Part shown: piece by piece, positions 35,054 through 44,408 of the stretch
Numbering within the stretch: the first letter of the stretch is position 1
How the letters are laid out: each line of letters opens with the position of its first letter
DNA from: Hyphomicrobium sp.
GTDB taxonomy: Bacteria > Pseudomonadota > Alphaproteobacteria > Rhizobiales > Hyphomicrobiaceae
Assembly (NCBI GenBank): GCA_016716675.1
Contig: JADJVG010000008.1
Coordinates: 1-64,000 of the forward strand
Reading direction: 5' to 3'
Length of the DNA stretch: 64,000 nucleotides
The notes under the pieces: model-generated
What the model was told of the DNA's origin: nothing
The model's input: the letters and a program-made list of their open reading frames with translations, nothing else
The model's database searches: none
Program-made: the position numbers and the translations under genes

Positions 35054-35494
35054 GAATTGTTTCTGGGCCTTGCGTTGAAGGTCTTGTTTCCAATTTCGCA
35101 GCTTTCAGACCCCGTTTTTTGAGTCGCCCCGCCTTTGCTTGCCCCCCTTCGATTGAAGGCAAAACCTGGGCGGTGCCTGCGGCGATTTTGATCCCGAGGG
35201 CGGGTTTGCCCTCTCGGGCGCGCTCTCCACGCCCTGGCCATGGCGCGTCCGCCGGACCACACTAGCGGGCCTAAACAACTCAAAAACACAGGTTATCCTC
35301 AGTTTGCGACATCACGGTCGTTCGCAATGCCATTCGGCCGGTCTATGGTGTTCAAAATGCCGGAAAAGCCAGGGAATTGGCCATATTTTCGGCGGATCGT
35401 GCCACTAAACGTGGCGCAACGTGCGGGTTCTTTTGGTTGGCCGACGAAAGCGCAGCGAGAGTGCGCCGGCAACCGTGACGAAGGGAAAACATCA
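35054..35494. other. Intergenic region upstream of pal
   Basis: About 440 bases with no supported gene. The pal frame is open for a further 250 bases upstream, but the encoded sequence is unlike any Pal and contains no signal. A separate pal promoter is likely here. Confidence 0.4.
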
Positions 35495-36019
35495 ATGCTG
35501 GCCTCTACAGCGGGACGCCGTTGGCTCTGCGTCGTCGCTCTTTTGGGTGCAACGGTGACGCTGAGCGCATGCGCCGCCAACAAAGAGTTGGAGCCTGATA
35601 GCGCGCTCAATGGCAGCGGCAAGTATGGGGCGGCGACACCTGGTTCGCAGCGCGACTTTACCCAGAACGTCGGCGATATCGTCTACTTCTCGACCGACCA
35701 GACCGATCTGACGCCGGAAGGCACGCAGATCCTGGCCAAGCAGGCGCAATGGCTCAAGCAGTATCCGCAGTACACGATCACGATCGAAGGCCATGCCGAC
35801 GAGCGCGGTACCCGCGAGTACAACATTGCGCTCGGCGCCAAGCGCGCCACATCGGTTCGCAATTATCTATCGCAGAATGGAATCAACGCCTCGCGCATCC
35901 GCACCATCTCTTATGGCAAGGAGCGCCCGGTGGCCGTCTGCAACGACATTTCGTGCTGGTCGCAGAATCGTCGCGCCCAGACGGTGCTGAATACCGGCGG
36001 GCAAGTCAGCCAGCGCTAA
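35495..36019 (+). CDS. pal: Peptidoglycan-associated lipoprotein Pal
   Basis: Outer-membrane lipoprotein anchoring to peptidoglycan and to TolB. 174 residues from ATG at 35495: leader LCVVALLGATVTLSAC with lipobox LSAC, a short linker, and an OmpA-like domain with DIVYFSTDQTDLTPEGTQIL, ITIEGHADERGTREYNIALG and TISYGKERPVAVCNDISCWS, the peptidoglycan-binding pattern. A terminator follows directly. Confidence 0.96.
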   Translation: MLASTAGRRWLCVVALLGATVTLSACAANKELEPDSALNGSGKYGAATPGSQRDFTQNVGDIVYFSTDQTDLTPEGTQILAKQAQWLKQYPQYTITIEGHADERGTREYNIALGAKRATSVRNYLSQNGINASRIRTISYGKERPVAVCNDISCWSQNRRAQTVLNTGGQVSQR

Positions 36020-36050
36020 GCTTGCGGCTCTATGCAGAATCGAGATTTCC

Positions 36051-36081
36051 AAAAGCGGCGGGCCCACGGTCCGCCGCTTTT
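36051..36081 (+). terminator. Intrinsic terminator after pal
   Basis: AAAAGCGGCGG (36051-36061) pairs with CCGCCGCTTTT (36071-36081), giving a strong GC stem flanked by A and T runs, so it could work in both directions. Confidence 0.85.
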
Positions 36082-36202
36082 GCGTGTGGGGCATCGGCGC
36101 ATCGCAGCAAGTTGCCGTGCTTAACGCACCGATTGGCTAAGTTTAGCCCTATTGCCGGTTGAAAAAGCTAAACATCGGCGGAGAGGGTCCGCCGGGCGAG
36201 GC

Positions 36203-36964
36203 ATGTCATCCGTGTTCAAGCTTTCCCATTTTTTTGCCTGCCTGACGATAGCGGCGTTGCTGTCGCTGGCTATACCGAGTGGCATTGCCGGTATGGCGCA
36301 TGCTGATCCAGCAGAGGATTCGTCGGCTGAAGAAAATTCATCGGCGGAAATGCTGCAGGATGGTTTGGAAGCGCTGATTGAACGCCAGACTGAATTGGCG
36401 ACGGAGCTGTTCGAGCAGGTCATCAAAGTTTTTCCCGGAACGCCGGAAGCGAAACATGCAGAGCGCGAACTCGACAAGTTGGCGGATGCAAAACCTGATG
36501 ACGCGGAGCCCGTGCCCAACCGCAATAGTATTTCCAATGACTATTTGCGGTTCAGCACGAAGGAGCTTCGCATGAAATTTGCGGTCGATGTCGGCGACCG
36601 CGTGTTCTTTGCAGAAAATAGCGCCGTGATCGGCGGCCGGGCCCGCTCGTTGCTGGAGCATCAGGCGCACTGGCTGGTAAAGCGCCCAGATCTCAAGATC
36701 ACGATTGTCGGGCGTGCTGACGAAGGCAACTCAGCGGAAGCGGCGCGCGAAATTTCGACCCAACGCGCTGAAGCCGTGCGAGACCGGCTGGTGGCGCATG
36801 GCGTCGCGGCGTCGCGTATCGCCATTGAAGCGCGCGGTATGCGCGATCCGGTGGCGACCTGCCGCTCGGCGTTGTGTCAGGCAGAGAATCGACATGCCGA
36901 GACTGTCATTGGAACATCGGCTGCGGCGGATATTTCTGGCAGGGCCGCAACGGTGTCACAGTAG
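36203..36964 (+). CDS. Second Pal-like OmpA-domain protein
   Basis: 253 residues with a signal peptide (LTIAALLSLAIPSGIAGMAH) without a lipobox, a helical segment (about 45-85) ending FPGTPEAKHAERELDKL that looks like a single TPR-like helix pair, and an OmpA domain (about 115-240; DVGDRVFFAENSAVIGGRAR, LLEHQAHWLVKRPDLKITIV, GRADEGNSAEAAREISTQRA, DPVATCRSALCQAENRHAET). The CRSALCQAENR end matches the Pal end CNDISCWSQNR, pointing to duplication from pal followed by divergence. The start chosen has GGGCGAGG upstream. Role likely in peptidoglycan binding at the Tol-Pal site; this is inference from context. Confidence 0.8.
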   Translation: MSSVFKLSHFFACLTIAALLSLAIPSGIAGMAHADPAEDSSAEENSSAEMLQDGLEALIERQTELATELFEQVIKVFPGTPEAKHAERELDKLADAKPDDAEPVPNRNSISNDYLRFSTKELRMKFAVDVGDRVFFAENSAVIGGRARSLLEHQAHWLVKRPDLKITIVGRADEGNSAEAAREISTQRAEAVRDRLVAHGVAASRIAIEARGMRDPVATCRSALCQAENRHAETVIGTSAAADISGRAATVSQ

Positions 36965-37089
36965 TGGCAGCCGGTGATAACGTGGCCAGTTCGCGGGTTG
37001 CGTTCATCGTCACAAGTGTGAAAATGCGCTATGGAAATGGTTCAGCGCCTTGCGGCGCATTTGATCGAGACGTGAGGGTGGGCGAGGTT

Positions 37090-38094
37090 ATGGTGAAGCG
37101 CGGACTGTTCCGTGACGTTGCAATGGGCCGCCGTTGGGCGGGCGCTGCCCTGGCGGCTGCGTGTGTTGCGCTGTCGGCTGCGCACGCCTTCGCGCAATCG
37201 CCAGATGCCGCAAAAGCCACGGCCAAGGCAGACGGCAAAGCGCAAGCCGCTGCAGCGGCGGGCAGCGGTGACAGCAGCCTGAAATCGCGCGTCGAAAGCC
37301 TCGAAGAGCAACTGGTCGATATGCAGGTCGTTGTCGGCACGCTTGAAAGTCTGGCGAAGCAGGGTGGCGGCTCGGCGCAACCAGCGTTTCGCAATTCGTC
37401 AGGCGGCGGTGTTGACGTTGTCCGGGTTGATGCCCTTGAAAATCAGGTTCGCGCGCTGTCTGGCCAGGTGCAGCAACTTTCCGATCAGGTCCGTTCGATG
37501 GGCGGTGTACCGCGCCGCGCCGAATCGACGGGCGCCGCGATTGCGCCGCAGGCCGCAAATGGCACATCAGCATTCGGATCAACGACTGTGACACCAGAGG
37601 GCGACGCGATCGGTGGATTGATCGATGGTAATGCTCCGCCAGCGGGGAATTTTGGTGGCACGCCGCCACCTGTCGCAACGGCGGCACTTGCTCCCGCAGG
37701 TGGAGGTGGCGATCCCAAGCAACTTTATGAAACCGCCTATGGCTATCTCCTGCAACGCGATTATGGCGCGGCGGAAGCGGCGTTCGACGATTTCCTGAAA
37801 CGGTTTCCGAGCGACTCTCTTTCCGGCAATGCTCAATACTGGCTAGGGGAATCGCACTTTGTGCGCGGCCAATATAAGGCGGCAGCCGGCGCGTTTTTGA
37901 AGGGCTACCAGACTTATGCGCAAAGCGCGAAGGCACCCGACAGTTTGTTGAAGCTTGCCATGTCGCTCGACCGGCTTGGTCAGAAAGACGCGGCATGTTC
38001 GTCGTTCAGCGAGCTCAATGCAAAGTTTCCAAACGCACCGCAGAGCGTGAAAACACGGGCACAGTCCGAACGCCAGCGCGTTGGGTGCCCGTAA
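37090..38094 (+). CDS. cpoB: Tol-Pal coordinator CpoB (YbgF)
   Basis: Periplasmic protein linking Tol-Pal to peptidoglycan synthesis during division. 334 residues from ATG at 37090 with GCGAGG upstream: signal peptide ending AHAFAQ, an Ala/Lys-rich stretch, an N-terminal trimerising coiled coil (about 60-140; SLKSRVESLEEQLVDMQVVV, DALENQVRALSGQVQQLSDQ), a flexible Gly/Pro-rich linker, and three C-terminal TPR repeats (about 210-330; YETAYGYLLQRDYGAAEAAF, ANYWLGESHF-like QYWLGESHFVRGQYKAAAGA). Runs directly into tilS. Confidence 0.93.
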   Translation: MVKRGLFRDVAMGRRWAGAALAAACVALSAAHAFAQSPDAAKATAKADGKAQAAAAAGSGDSSLKSRVESLEEQLVDMQVVVGTLESLAKQGGGSAQPAFRNSSGGGVDVVRVDALENQVRALSGQVQQLSDQVRSMGGVPRRAESTGAAIAPQAANGTSAFGSTTVTPEGDAIGGLIDGNAPPAGNFGGTPPPVATAALAPAGGGGDPKQLYETAYGYLLQRDYGAAEAAFDDFLKRFPSDSLSGNAQYWLGESHFVRGQYKAAAGAFLKGYQTYAQSAKAPDSLLKLAMSLDRLGQKDAACSSFSELNAKFPNAPQSVKTRAQSERQRVGCP

Positions 38095-38104
38095 GCGAGG
38101 TCGC

Positions 38105-39442
38105 GTGAGCCGGATCGAAGATGCGATTGCCGCTGACGAAGCCGATCGCGCCTTCGAGTGCTTGCGCACTTTCGACGTGATTGTGCTCGCCGTGTCGGGC
38201 GGGCCAGATAGCTTGGCGTTGCTCTATCTGGCGGCGGAATGGATCAAACGGCTTCGCTTAGTTGAACCGCGCGTGAGCGTTGCAACCGTCGATCATGGAT
38301 TGCGGCCGGAAGCGCGCGAGGAAGCGCAGACCGTGGCGCGGCATGCTGCGATGCTCGATCTTCCGCACAGCATTTTAGCCTGGGATGGACAGAAACCCGC
38401 AACCGGCATTCCGAATGCGGCGCGCACGGCACGGTATGCGCTGCTGGACACTCATGCACGCGGCCGCGCCGATGGAAAGCGCGTCGCGGTCATTACCGCG
38501 CATCATCAAGACGATCAGGCGGAGACCGTGTTTATGCGCTTGGCGCGCGGCGGCGGCGTCACGGCGCTGGCAGCAATGCCGCACAGTCGGGCGCTGGACG
38601 TTGCAGCAGACGCGCCCGTGCAACTCGTGCGTCCGCTGCTCGGATTCTCAAAGCAGCGGCTGATCGCGACGCTGATGGCCCGCGACGTGCCGTGGATCGA
38701 AGATCCGACCAACACGAATGTCGCGCTAGAGCGGACACGGGTGCGCGAGACGCTTGCCGCGTCCGGGTTGACTGCAACGGCGTTGGCGCTGACGGCGCGG
38801 CGCATGCGCGACGCCGCCGATGGATTGGCCTACGCGGAAAGTGCGCTTGAGAAAACGCTACAGCTCGCCGTTGATCGCGGACTTTATGCGCGCTTCGATC
38901 GCCGCACCTTCGACAGCGCGCCAGTCATACTGCGACAGATGTTCCTCAGCGGGATGTTTGCGAGGTTCGGCGGCATGACGGAGCGGCCGGAGCATTCCGA
39001 GATCGACGCCCTGGCCCGGCGCTTTCCCGGTGGAACGCAATGGTCGGCAACGCTCGGCGGCGTGGTTGTCTCGGCGGGTTCGCGGTACGTCCGGCTCTGG
39101 CGCGAGCCGGGCCGGATTTCAGCGGCCCCCGTGATGCTGACCCCGGGCGAGGTCCTGTGCTGGGACGGTCGCTTCAGGGTCGGCTTTGAGGGAGGTGCCG
39201 ATACAGCCATTAATGTCGCCCCGCTTGGGCGCGCGGCTTATGAAGCGATGGCCGCCGAGTTGGACAGGCGGCAGGTCCTTCCTGCTGGCGTGGCCTATGG
39301 CCTGCCGGCATTTTATGCGGGGGCAAAGTTGCTCTGTGTTCCGCTGCTCGGCCCAGTTGCCGGGTGTGCCGCCCGCAAACCCGATGAATTCAACGCGTTG
39401 CGCTTTTTATGTGATCCAATTCACCAATATCCCTCGGATTAA
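38105..39442 (+). CDS. tilS: tRNA(Ile)-lysidine synthetase TilS
   Basis: Adds lysine to C34 of the CAU tRNA-Ile, changing its decoding to AUA. 445 residues with the PP-loop VLAVSGGPDSLALLYLAAEW, VATVDHGLRPEAREEAQTVA, ITAHHQDDQAETVFMRLARG, and VRPLLGFSKQRLIATLMARD. A GTG at 38105 with AGCGAGG upstream is preferred to a TTG at 38081 that would overlap cpoB. Precedes ftsH, a conserved order in alphaproteobacteria. Confidence 0.92.
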   Translation: MSRIEDAIAADEADRAFECLRTFDVIVLAVSGGPDSLALLYLAAEWIKRLRLVEPRVSVATVDHGLRPEAREEAQTVARHAAMLDLPHSILAWDGQKPATGIPNAARTARYALLDTHARGRADGKRVAVITAHHQDDQAETVFMRLARGGGVTALAAMPHSRALDVAADAPVQLVRPLLGFSKQRLIATLMARDVPWIEDPTNTNVALERTRVRETLAASGLTATALALTARRMRDAADGLAYAESALEKTLQLAVDRGLYARFDRRTFDSAPVILRQMFLSGMFARFGGMTERPEHSEIDALARRFPGGTQWSATLGGVVVSAGSRYVRLWREPGRISAAPVMLTPGEVLCWDGRFRVGFEGGADTAINVAPLGRAAYEAMAAELDRRQVLPAGVAYGLPAFYAGAKLLCVPLLGPVAGCAARKPDEFNALRFLCDPIHQYPSD

Positions 39443-39680
39443 GAGGGGGGCGGCCGTATTGCAGCTACCGGTCATGGCAATGCTCGCGGCAGCAAATACG
39501 ACCGCCGTTTTCTACGCCGGTCAGGCCAAACTTAGCCGGTTTGGAACCGGGCGTTCAGCAAAATGGTGAACTTGTGCTTGGCCCTGGTGCCTCCTATGTT
39601 ACGAACTTAATGCGGGCTATCTATCCCGCCCTCCCTGGCGCGCCAGTTCCGGGTATCCGGCGGCGACTTTAGGAACAAAG

Positions 39681-41625
39681 ATGAATCCCAATTATCAGAA
39701 ACTCGCCATCTGGGCAGCGTTGTTCGTTCTTCTGCTTGCCTTGTACAATTTGGTGAGCAATCCGACGCAGGCGCGGCGCGGCAACGAGATCCAGTACTCG
39801 GAATTCCTCGACGCCGTTGACAAGGGCCAGGTCGCCGACGCGACGCTCGCGGGAAATCGCATTTCCGGCACGATGCGCGATACGTCGGTGAACGGCGGCG
39901 CATTCTCGACCTATGCTCCGGAAGATCCGAGCCTCGTCACGAAGCTGCGCGATAAGGGCGTGAAGTTCAAAGCGCGCCCGTCGGAAGATGACGTGCAGTC
40001 GCTCGCTAGCATTCTTTTGTCGTGGTTTCCGATGCTGTTGCTGATCGGCGTGTGGGTCTTCTTCATGCGCCAGATGCAGTCGGGTTCGGGCCGCGCCATG
40101 GGCTTCGGCAAATCCAAAGCCAAGCTGCTGACAGAGCGCTCGGGCCGCGTGACGTTCGATGACGTGGCGGGCGTCGACGAAGCGAAATCCGATCTCGAAG
40201 AAATCGTCGAGTTCCTGCGCGACCCGCAGAAATATCAACGCCTGGGCGGACGCATTCCGCGCGGCGCGCTGCTGGTCGGCCCTCCGGGCACCGGTAAGAC
40301 GCTGATCGCGCGTGCTGTCGCCGGCGAAGCCAACGTGCCGTTCTTCACGATCTCCGGTTCGGACTTCGTTGAAATGTTCGTCGGCGTCGGCGCAAGCCGC
40401 GTGCGCGACATGTTCGAGCAGGCCAAGAAGAACGCGCCGTGCATCATCTTCATCGACGAAATCGATGCCGTCGGCCGTCATCGCGGCGCCGGCCTCGGCG
40501 GTGGCAACGACGAGCGCGAACAGACGCTCAACCAGTTGCTTGTCGAAATGGACGGCTTTGAAGCCGAACGAAGGCATCATCATCATCGCGGCGACCAACC
40601 GTCCCGACGTGCTGGACCCGGCTCTGCTGCGTCCCGGCCGCTTCGACCGCCAGATCATGGTTCCGAATCCGGATGTCGTTGGCCGCGAGAAGATTCTGCG
40701 CGTCCACATGAAGAAAGTGCCGCTGGCGCCCGATATCGATCCGCGCACGATTGCGCGCGGCACGCCGGGCTTCTCCGGCGCCGATTTGGCCAACCTCGTC
40801 AACGAAGCCGCCTTGCTGGCCGCGCGCCGCAACAAACGCATGGTGACGCAGGCCGAGTTCGAGGACAGCAAAGACAAGGTCATGATGGGCGCTGAGCGCA
40901 AGACCATGGCCATGACCGAAGAAGAAAAGCTGGCGACCGCATACCATGAGGCGGGACACGCGATCGTTAACATCGTCGTCGAAGGCAATGATCCGCTGCA
41001 CAAAGTCACGATTATCCCGCGTGGCCGTGCGCTGGGCGTGACGATGAGCCTGCCGGAACGCGATCGGTTGAGCTATTCGAAGCAGTGGTGTGAAGCCAAG
41101 ATCGCGATGGCCTTCGGTGGTCGCGTCGCCGAGCAGATCATCTACGGCCGCGAGCATCTCAACACGGGCGCGTCGAGCGACATCAGTCAGGCGACCAACA
41201 TCGCCAAGCGCATGGTCAGCGAGTGGGGCATGAGCGACGTGCTCGGGCCGTTGCTCTATTCGGAAAACCAGCAGGAAGTGTTCCTCGGCCACTCCGTCAC
41301 GCAGCGCCAGAACATGAGCGAAGAGACCGCCAAGCTGATCGACGGCGAAGTCCGCCGCATCGTGACGTCGGGCGAGAAAAAGGCCTGGGAGGTTCTGACC
41401 GCCCATAAGGCTGAACTCGAAGCCATGGCGCAGGCGCTGATGGAGCACGAGACGATTTCGGGCGACGAGTGTAACGGCATCATGCGCGGCGAAAAAATCG
41501 TGCGGCCCTCGGATGATGACGGGTCGAAAGGCTCGGCCGGGTCTTCAGCAGTGCCGACAGCCGGCCGTCCGGTGCGTCCGCGTGGCGAGCCGTCCGGCGG
41601 CATGGAACCTCAGCCGCAGGGCTGA
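39681..41625 (+). CDS. ftsH: ATP-dependent zinc metalloprotease FtsH, frameshifted in this sequence
   Basis: Membrane-bound AAA+ protease that removes misfolded membrane proteins and regulators; essential in many bacteria. Two N-terminal membrane segments (AIWAALFVLLLALYNLVS, ILLSWFPMLLLIGVWVFFMR), Walker A GPPGTGKTLIARAVAGEANV, Walker B CIIFIDEIDAVGRHRGA, second region of homology ATNRPDVLDPALLRPGRFDR, and the Zn site HEAGHAI. The gene is read in one frame to MDGFEA and in another from NEGIIIIAATNRPD onward. A single extra G at 40566 explains this; removing it yields a normal 647-residue FtsH. Read literally, the first frame terminates at 40895 after about 100 missense residues. An assembly error is the likeliest reason. 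Confidence 0.93.
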
Positions 41626-41714
41626 GGACGATGCGCGCGGATTAGAGCGCTATGAAACAAAAGGCGGTCGCGATAGTTTCGCGGCCGCTTTTGCTTTTGG
41701 AGCTTCCTGCAGAC

Positions 41715-42833
41715 ATGAAACGCTCGATCTACTTGCAGCCGACCGCGATTTTCTATGATCGCACGCCGCAGCGCGGCATCGATGAAGCGGAACCGGCGTT
41801 GTGGCGCGGGCTGCCGCTGGCCGGCGGCCGCATGAGCTTTGCAGCGATCGACATTTTGATGCGCGGCGCGACCGGCGCAGGGGCGAGCCTAACCAAACGC
41901 AAAACCGTCGTGCTGGGCGACGCGTTCAGCGGCGACTGGGGGCGTGACGCCTTGGCCGCTTCCGACTTGATGAAGGCGTTGACCGATCCACGGCCGCGCT
42001 ATGCCGGCCTCGACGTGACGCGCCCGCGCATCATGGGCATCGTCAACGTCACGCCGGATAGTTTTTCCGATGGCGGGCGCAATGCCTCGACGCAAGCGGC
42101 CATCGATCACGGCATGCGATTGCTGGAGGAGGGGGCTGACATTCTCGACATCGGAGGCGAGAGCACGCGGCCCGGATCGGATGCAGTTCAACTTGATGAA
42201 GAACTTCGTCGTGTGATTCCGGTGATCGAAGGATTGCGGGCGAAAACGGAGGCGGTGATCTCCGTTGATACGCGCAAAGCCGAAGTCATGCGGCGCGCCA
42301 ATCAGGCGGGCGCTGATATCATCAATGACGTATCAGCGCTGACGCACGATCCCGAAGCCTTGCACGTGGCGGCGGAAACCGGATTGCCGGTCATGTTGAT
42401 GCATGCTCAGGACGATCCCAAAACCATGAACGACGATCCGCAGTATTCCGACGTCGTGCTCGATGTTTTCGATTTTCTCGAAAGCCGTATCCGCGCCTGC
42501 GAAGCGGCGGGCATTCCGCGCGCCAAGATCGTGGCCGATCCGGGCATCGGCTTCGGCAAGCACCTGCATCACAACGTGGCTGTCATGGGCGGGCTATCGC
42601 TATATCACGGGCTCGGCGTGCCGCTTCTGCTTGGCGCAAGCCGCAAGAAGATGATCGGCCAGTTGTGCGACGTGGCAGACGCCAGAGATCGCGTTCCCGG
42701 TTCGCTGGCGGCCATGCTCGTAGGCGCAGCGGCGGGCGTGCAACTGTTCCGCGTGCACGACGTGAAGGAAACCAAGCAGGCGCTTGAAGTCTGGCGCGCC
42801 AGCGTGGCGGGCACAGAGAAGGGTCTTGGTTAA
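41715..42833 (+). CDS. folP: Dihydropteroate synthase
   Basis: Condenses 6-hydroxymethyl-7,8-dihydropterin pyrophosphate with p-aminobenzoate in folate synthesis. The core (about 100-370) has RIMGIVNVTPDSFSDGGRNA, LLEEGADILDIGGESTRPGS, VISVDTRKAEVMRRANQAGA, INDVSALTHDPE, ADPGIGFGKHLHHNVAVMGG and LLGASRKKMIGQL. An additional N-terminal region of roughly 95 residues (MKRSIYLQPTAIFYDRTPQR and following) precedes the barrel; E. coli FolP lacks it. The ATG at 41715 is chosen because the further upstream frame is low in coding character. Follows ftsH by about 90 bases. Confidence 0.93.
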   Translation: MKRSIYLQPTAIFYDRTPQRGIDEAEPALWRGLPLAGGRMSFAAIDILMRGATGAGASLTKRKTVVLGDAFSGDWGRDALAASDLMKALTDPRPRYAGLDVTRPRIMGIVNVTPDSFSDGGRNASTQAAIDHGMRLLEEGADILDIGGESTRPGSDAVQLDEELRRVIPVIEGLRAKTEAVISVDTRKAEVMRRANQAGADIINDVSALTHDPEALHVAAETGLPVMLMHAQDDPKTMNDDPQYSDVVLDVFDFLESRIRACEAAGIPRAKIVADPGIGFGKHLHHNVAVMGGLSLYHGLGVPLLLGASRKKMIGQLCDVADARDRVPGSLAAMLVGAAAGVQLFRVHDVKETKQALEVWRASVAGTEKGLG

Positions 42834-42970
42834 GTCGCCGCCGCGTACGGTTGCGCGCAGATCCGGTCCAGTGCCGCGCCACGCCGCCGCAGCCCCCGCC
42901 CCCAAAATATCCCGCCGCCGGGAGGAAGGGCCGAGGTTGCGGAAAACCGAGTCCGGGCGGAAACACAAAA

Positions 42971-42987
42971 AACCCCAAGCCCGGGTT
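42971..42987 (-). terminator. Possible terminator of ppk2
   Basis: On the minus strand AACCC (42987-42983) and GGGTT (42975-42971) form a short hairpin followed by TTTTTGTGTTT. It lies 145 bases beyond the ppk2 stop and would back up the stronger hairpin at 43053-43090. Confidence 0.45.
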
Positions 42988-43052
42988 TGTCTCGGTCGTG
43001 GAGCGTGGCCCCATCGCCGCATAGTGCGCCGTGGCTAATAGGCTGAAAGTCA

Positions 43053-43090
43053 AACGCCACCACATACCGTTATGGGGATGTGGTGGCGTT
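43053..43090. terminator. Shared hairpin between convergent folP and ppk2
   Basis: AACGCCACCACAT (43053-43065) is perfectly complementary to ATGTGGTGGCGTT (43078-43090) with a 12-base loop. On plus it is followed by TCTTATGT. Position between convergent genes fits a bidirectional terminator. Confidence 0.75.
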
Positions 43091-43132
43091 TCTTATGTGG
43101 GCCTGCGGTTGAACGCTGCGAAGGCGTTCGCG

Positions 43133-44164
43133 TTACTTGCCGCGTCGTGAGCCGGGATGCAGGCTTTTGCCGAGGATGTGCTCGCTGTGGGAAATGACGT
43201 GCGCGCTTGACCCGACGATCAGCGGATCGGCGGTGCCAACCACCGACATATCCTTCTCTGGATAATCGAGAGATGACAGGAAGTGCTTCAAGCAATTGAG
43301 GCGGGCGCGCTGCTTGTCATCCGATTTGACCACTGTCCACGGCGCATCCGCTGTGTCGGTGTGGAAGAACATGGCTTCCTTGGCTTCCGTGTAATCGTCC
43401 CACTTATTGAGCGAGAGTTTGTCGATCGGCGACAGCTTCCACTTTTTCAGAGGTTCGTTCTCGCGCGATTTGAAGCGGCGCATCTGCTCGTCGCGCGTCA
43501 CCGAGAACCAATACTTGAACAACAGCGTGCCGGTGCGCACCAGCATGCGTTCAAGCTCGGGCGTCTGGCGCATGAATTCCAGATATTCGTTAGGTGTGCA
43601 AAATCCCATCACGCGCTCGACGCCGGCGCGATTGTACCAAGAGCGGTCGAACAGGACGATCTCGCCAGCAGCCGGAAGGTGTTGGATGTAGCGCTGAAAA
43701 TACCACTGGCTGCGCTCTTTCTCGGTCGGTTTTTCCAGAGCAACGACGCGTGCACCGCGCGGGTTGAGGTGTTCCATGAAGCGGCGGATGGTACCGCCTT
43801 TGCCAGCTGCATCGCGGCCTTCGAACAATACGATGATTTTCTGACCCGTGGCTTTCACCCAGTCCTGGACCTTCAGCAACTCGATCTGAAGCTCGGCTTT
43901 GTGGGCTTCGTATTCTTTGTAGCTGATCTTGTTTTTGTAGGGATATTCGCCGGTTTCGAACAAGCGGCCGATGGCGGCTCGGTCATGGCGTAGCGCGGCC
44001 AGATTAAGCTGTGCAGCGTGAGTGTCGGCGGCGTCGGGCACGCTAAGCAAATTGGCTGGTGATGCCGGTGATGGCGATGCCGCCGGAGCTAGACCCGAAG
44101 CCGGCGCTGGGCTCGACTCACCATCATTTTGAAGTGTCGAAATTGGTGCGTTACCGCCAGTCAT
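43133..44164 (-). CDS. ppk2: Polyphosphate kinase 2
   Basis: PPK2-family kinase using polyphosphate to phosphorylate nucleoside di- or monophosphates, or the reverse. 343 residues: a disordered Ala/Pro-rich N-terminus (about 1-50), then the core with KIIVLFEGRDAAGKGGTIRR (Walker A at about 115-123), GARVVALEKPTEKERSQWYF, IVLFDRSWYNRAGVERVMGF (Walker B and lid), and LLFKYWFSVTRDEQMRRFKS. The substrate class (GDP/ADP preference) cannot be read with confidence, though the single-domain length fits class I. Convergent with folP. Confidence 0.94.
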   Translation of the reverse strand: MTGGNAPISTLQNDGESSPAPASGLAPAASPSPASPANLLSVPDAADTHAAQLNLAALRHDRAAIGRLFETGEYPYKNKISYKEYEAHKAELQIELLKVQDWVKATGQKIIVLFEGRDAAGKGGTIRRFMEHLNPRGARVVALEKPTEKERSQWYFQRYIQHLPAAGEIVLFDRSWYNRAGVERVMGFCTPNEYLEFMRQTPELERMLVRTGTLLFKYWFSVTRDEQMRRFKSRENEPLKKWKLSPIDKLSLNKWDDYTEAKEAMFFHTDTADAPWTVVKSDDKQRARLNCLKHFLSSLDYPEKDMSVVGTADPLIVGSSAHVISHSEHILGKSLHPGSRRGK

Positions 44165-44408
44165 AGCGAAGTCCCCTTTAAATTCAGCGATTTTCGAGGA
44201 CTAATATTCCGCCGATGTGCCCATGCTGAACGTTGATATAAATCAAGTTTGCGCGCGATCAGGCAGCGGCTTTTTTGCAAGCCCCTCCCTCCTGGGCGGC
44301 TCGGTCCAGCGTGATCAGTGCCCAAGGCCCGACTCATACAAATCCGGCCCCGGCGCCGCTCAGGGCTTCGGGGGGGGGTGCCGTGCCGGACGAGGCGAGG
44401 GCCGGAGA

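Noticed and set aside
39443..39680. Short open frame between tilS and ftsH
   Set aside because: No ribosome site or coding character; it is the ftsH leader region.
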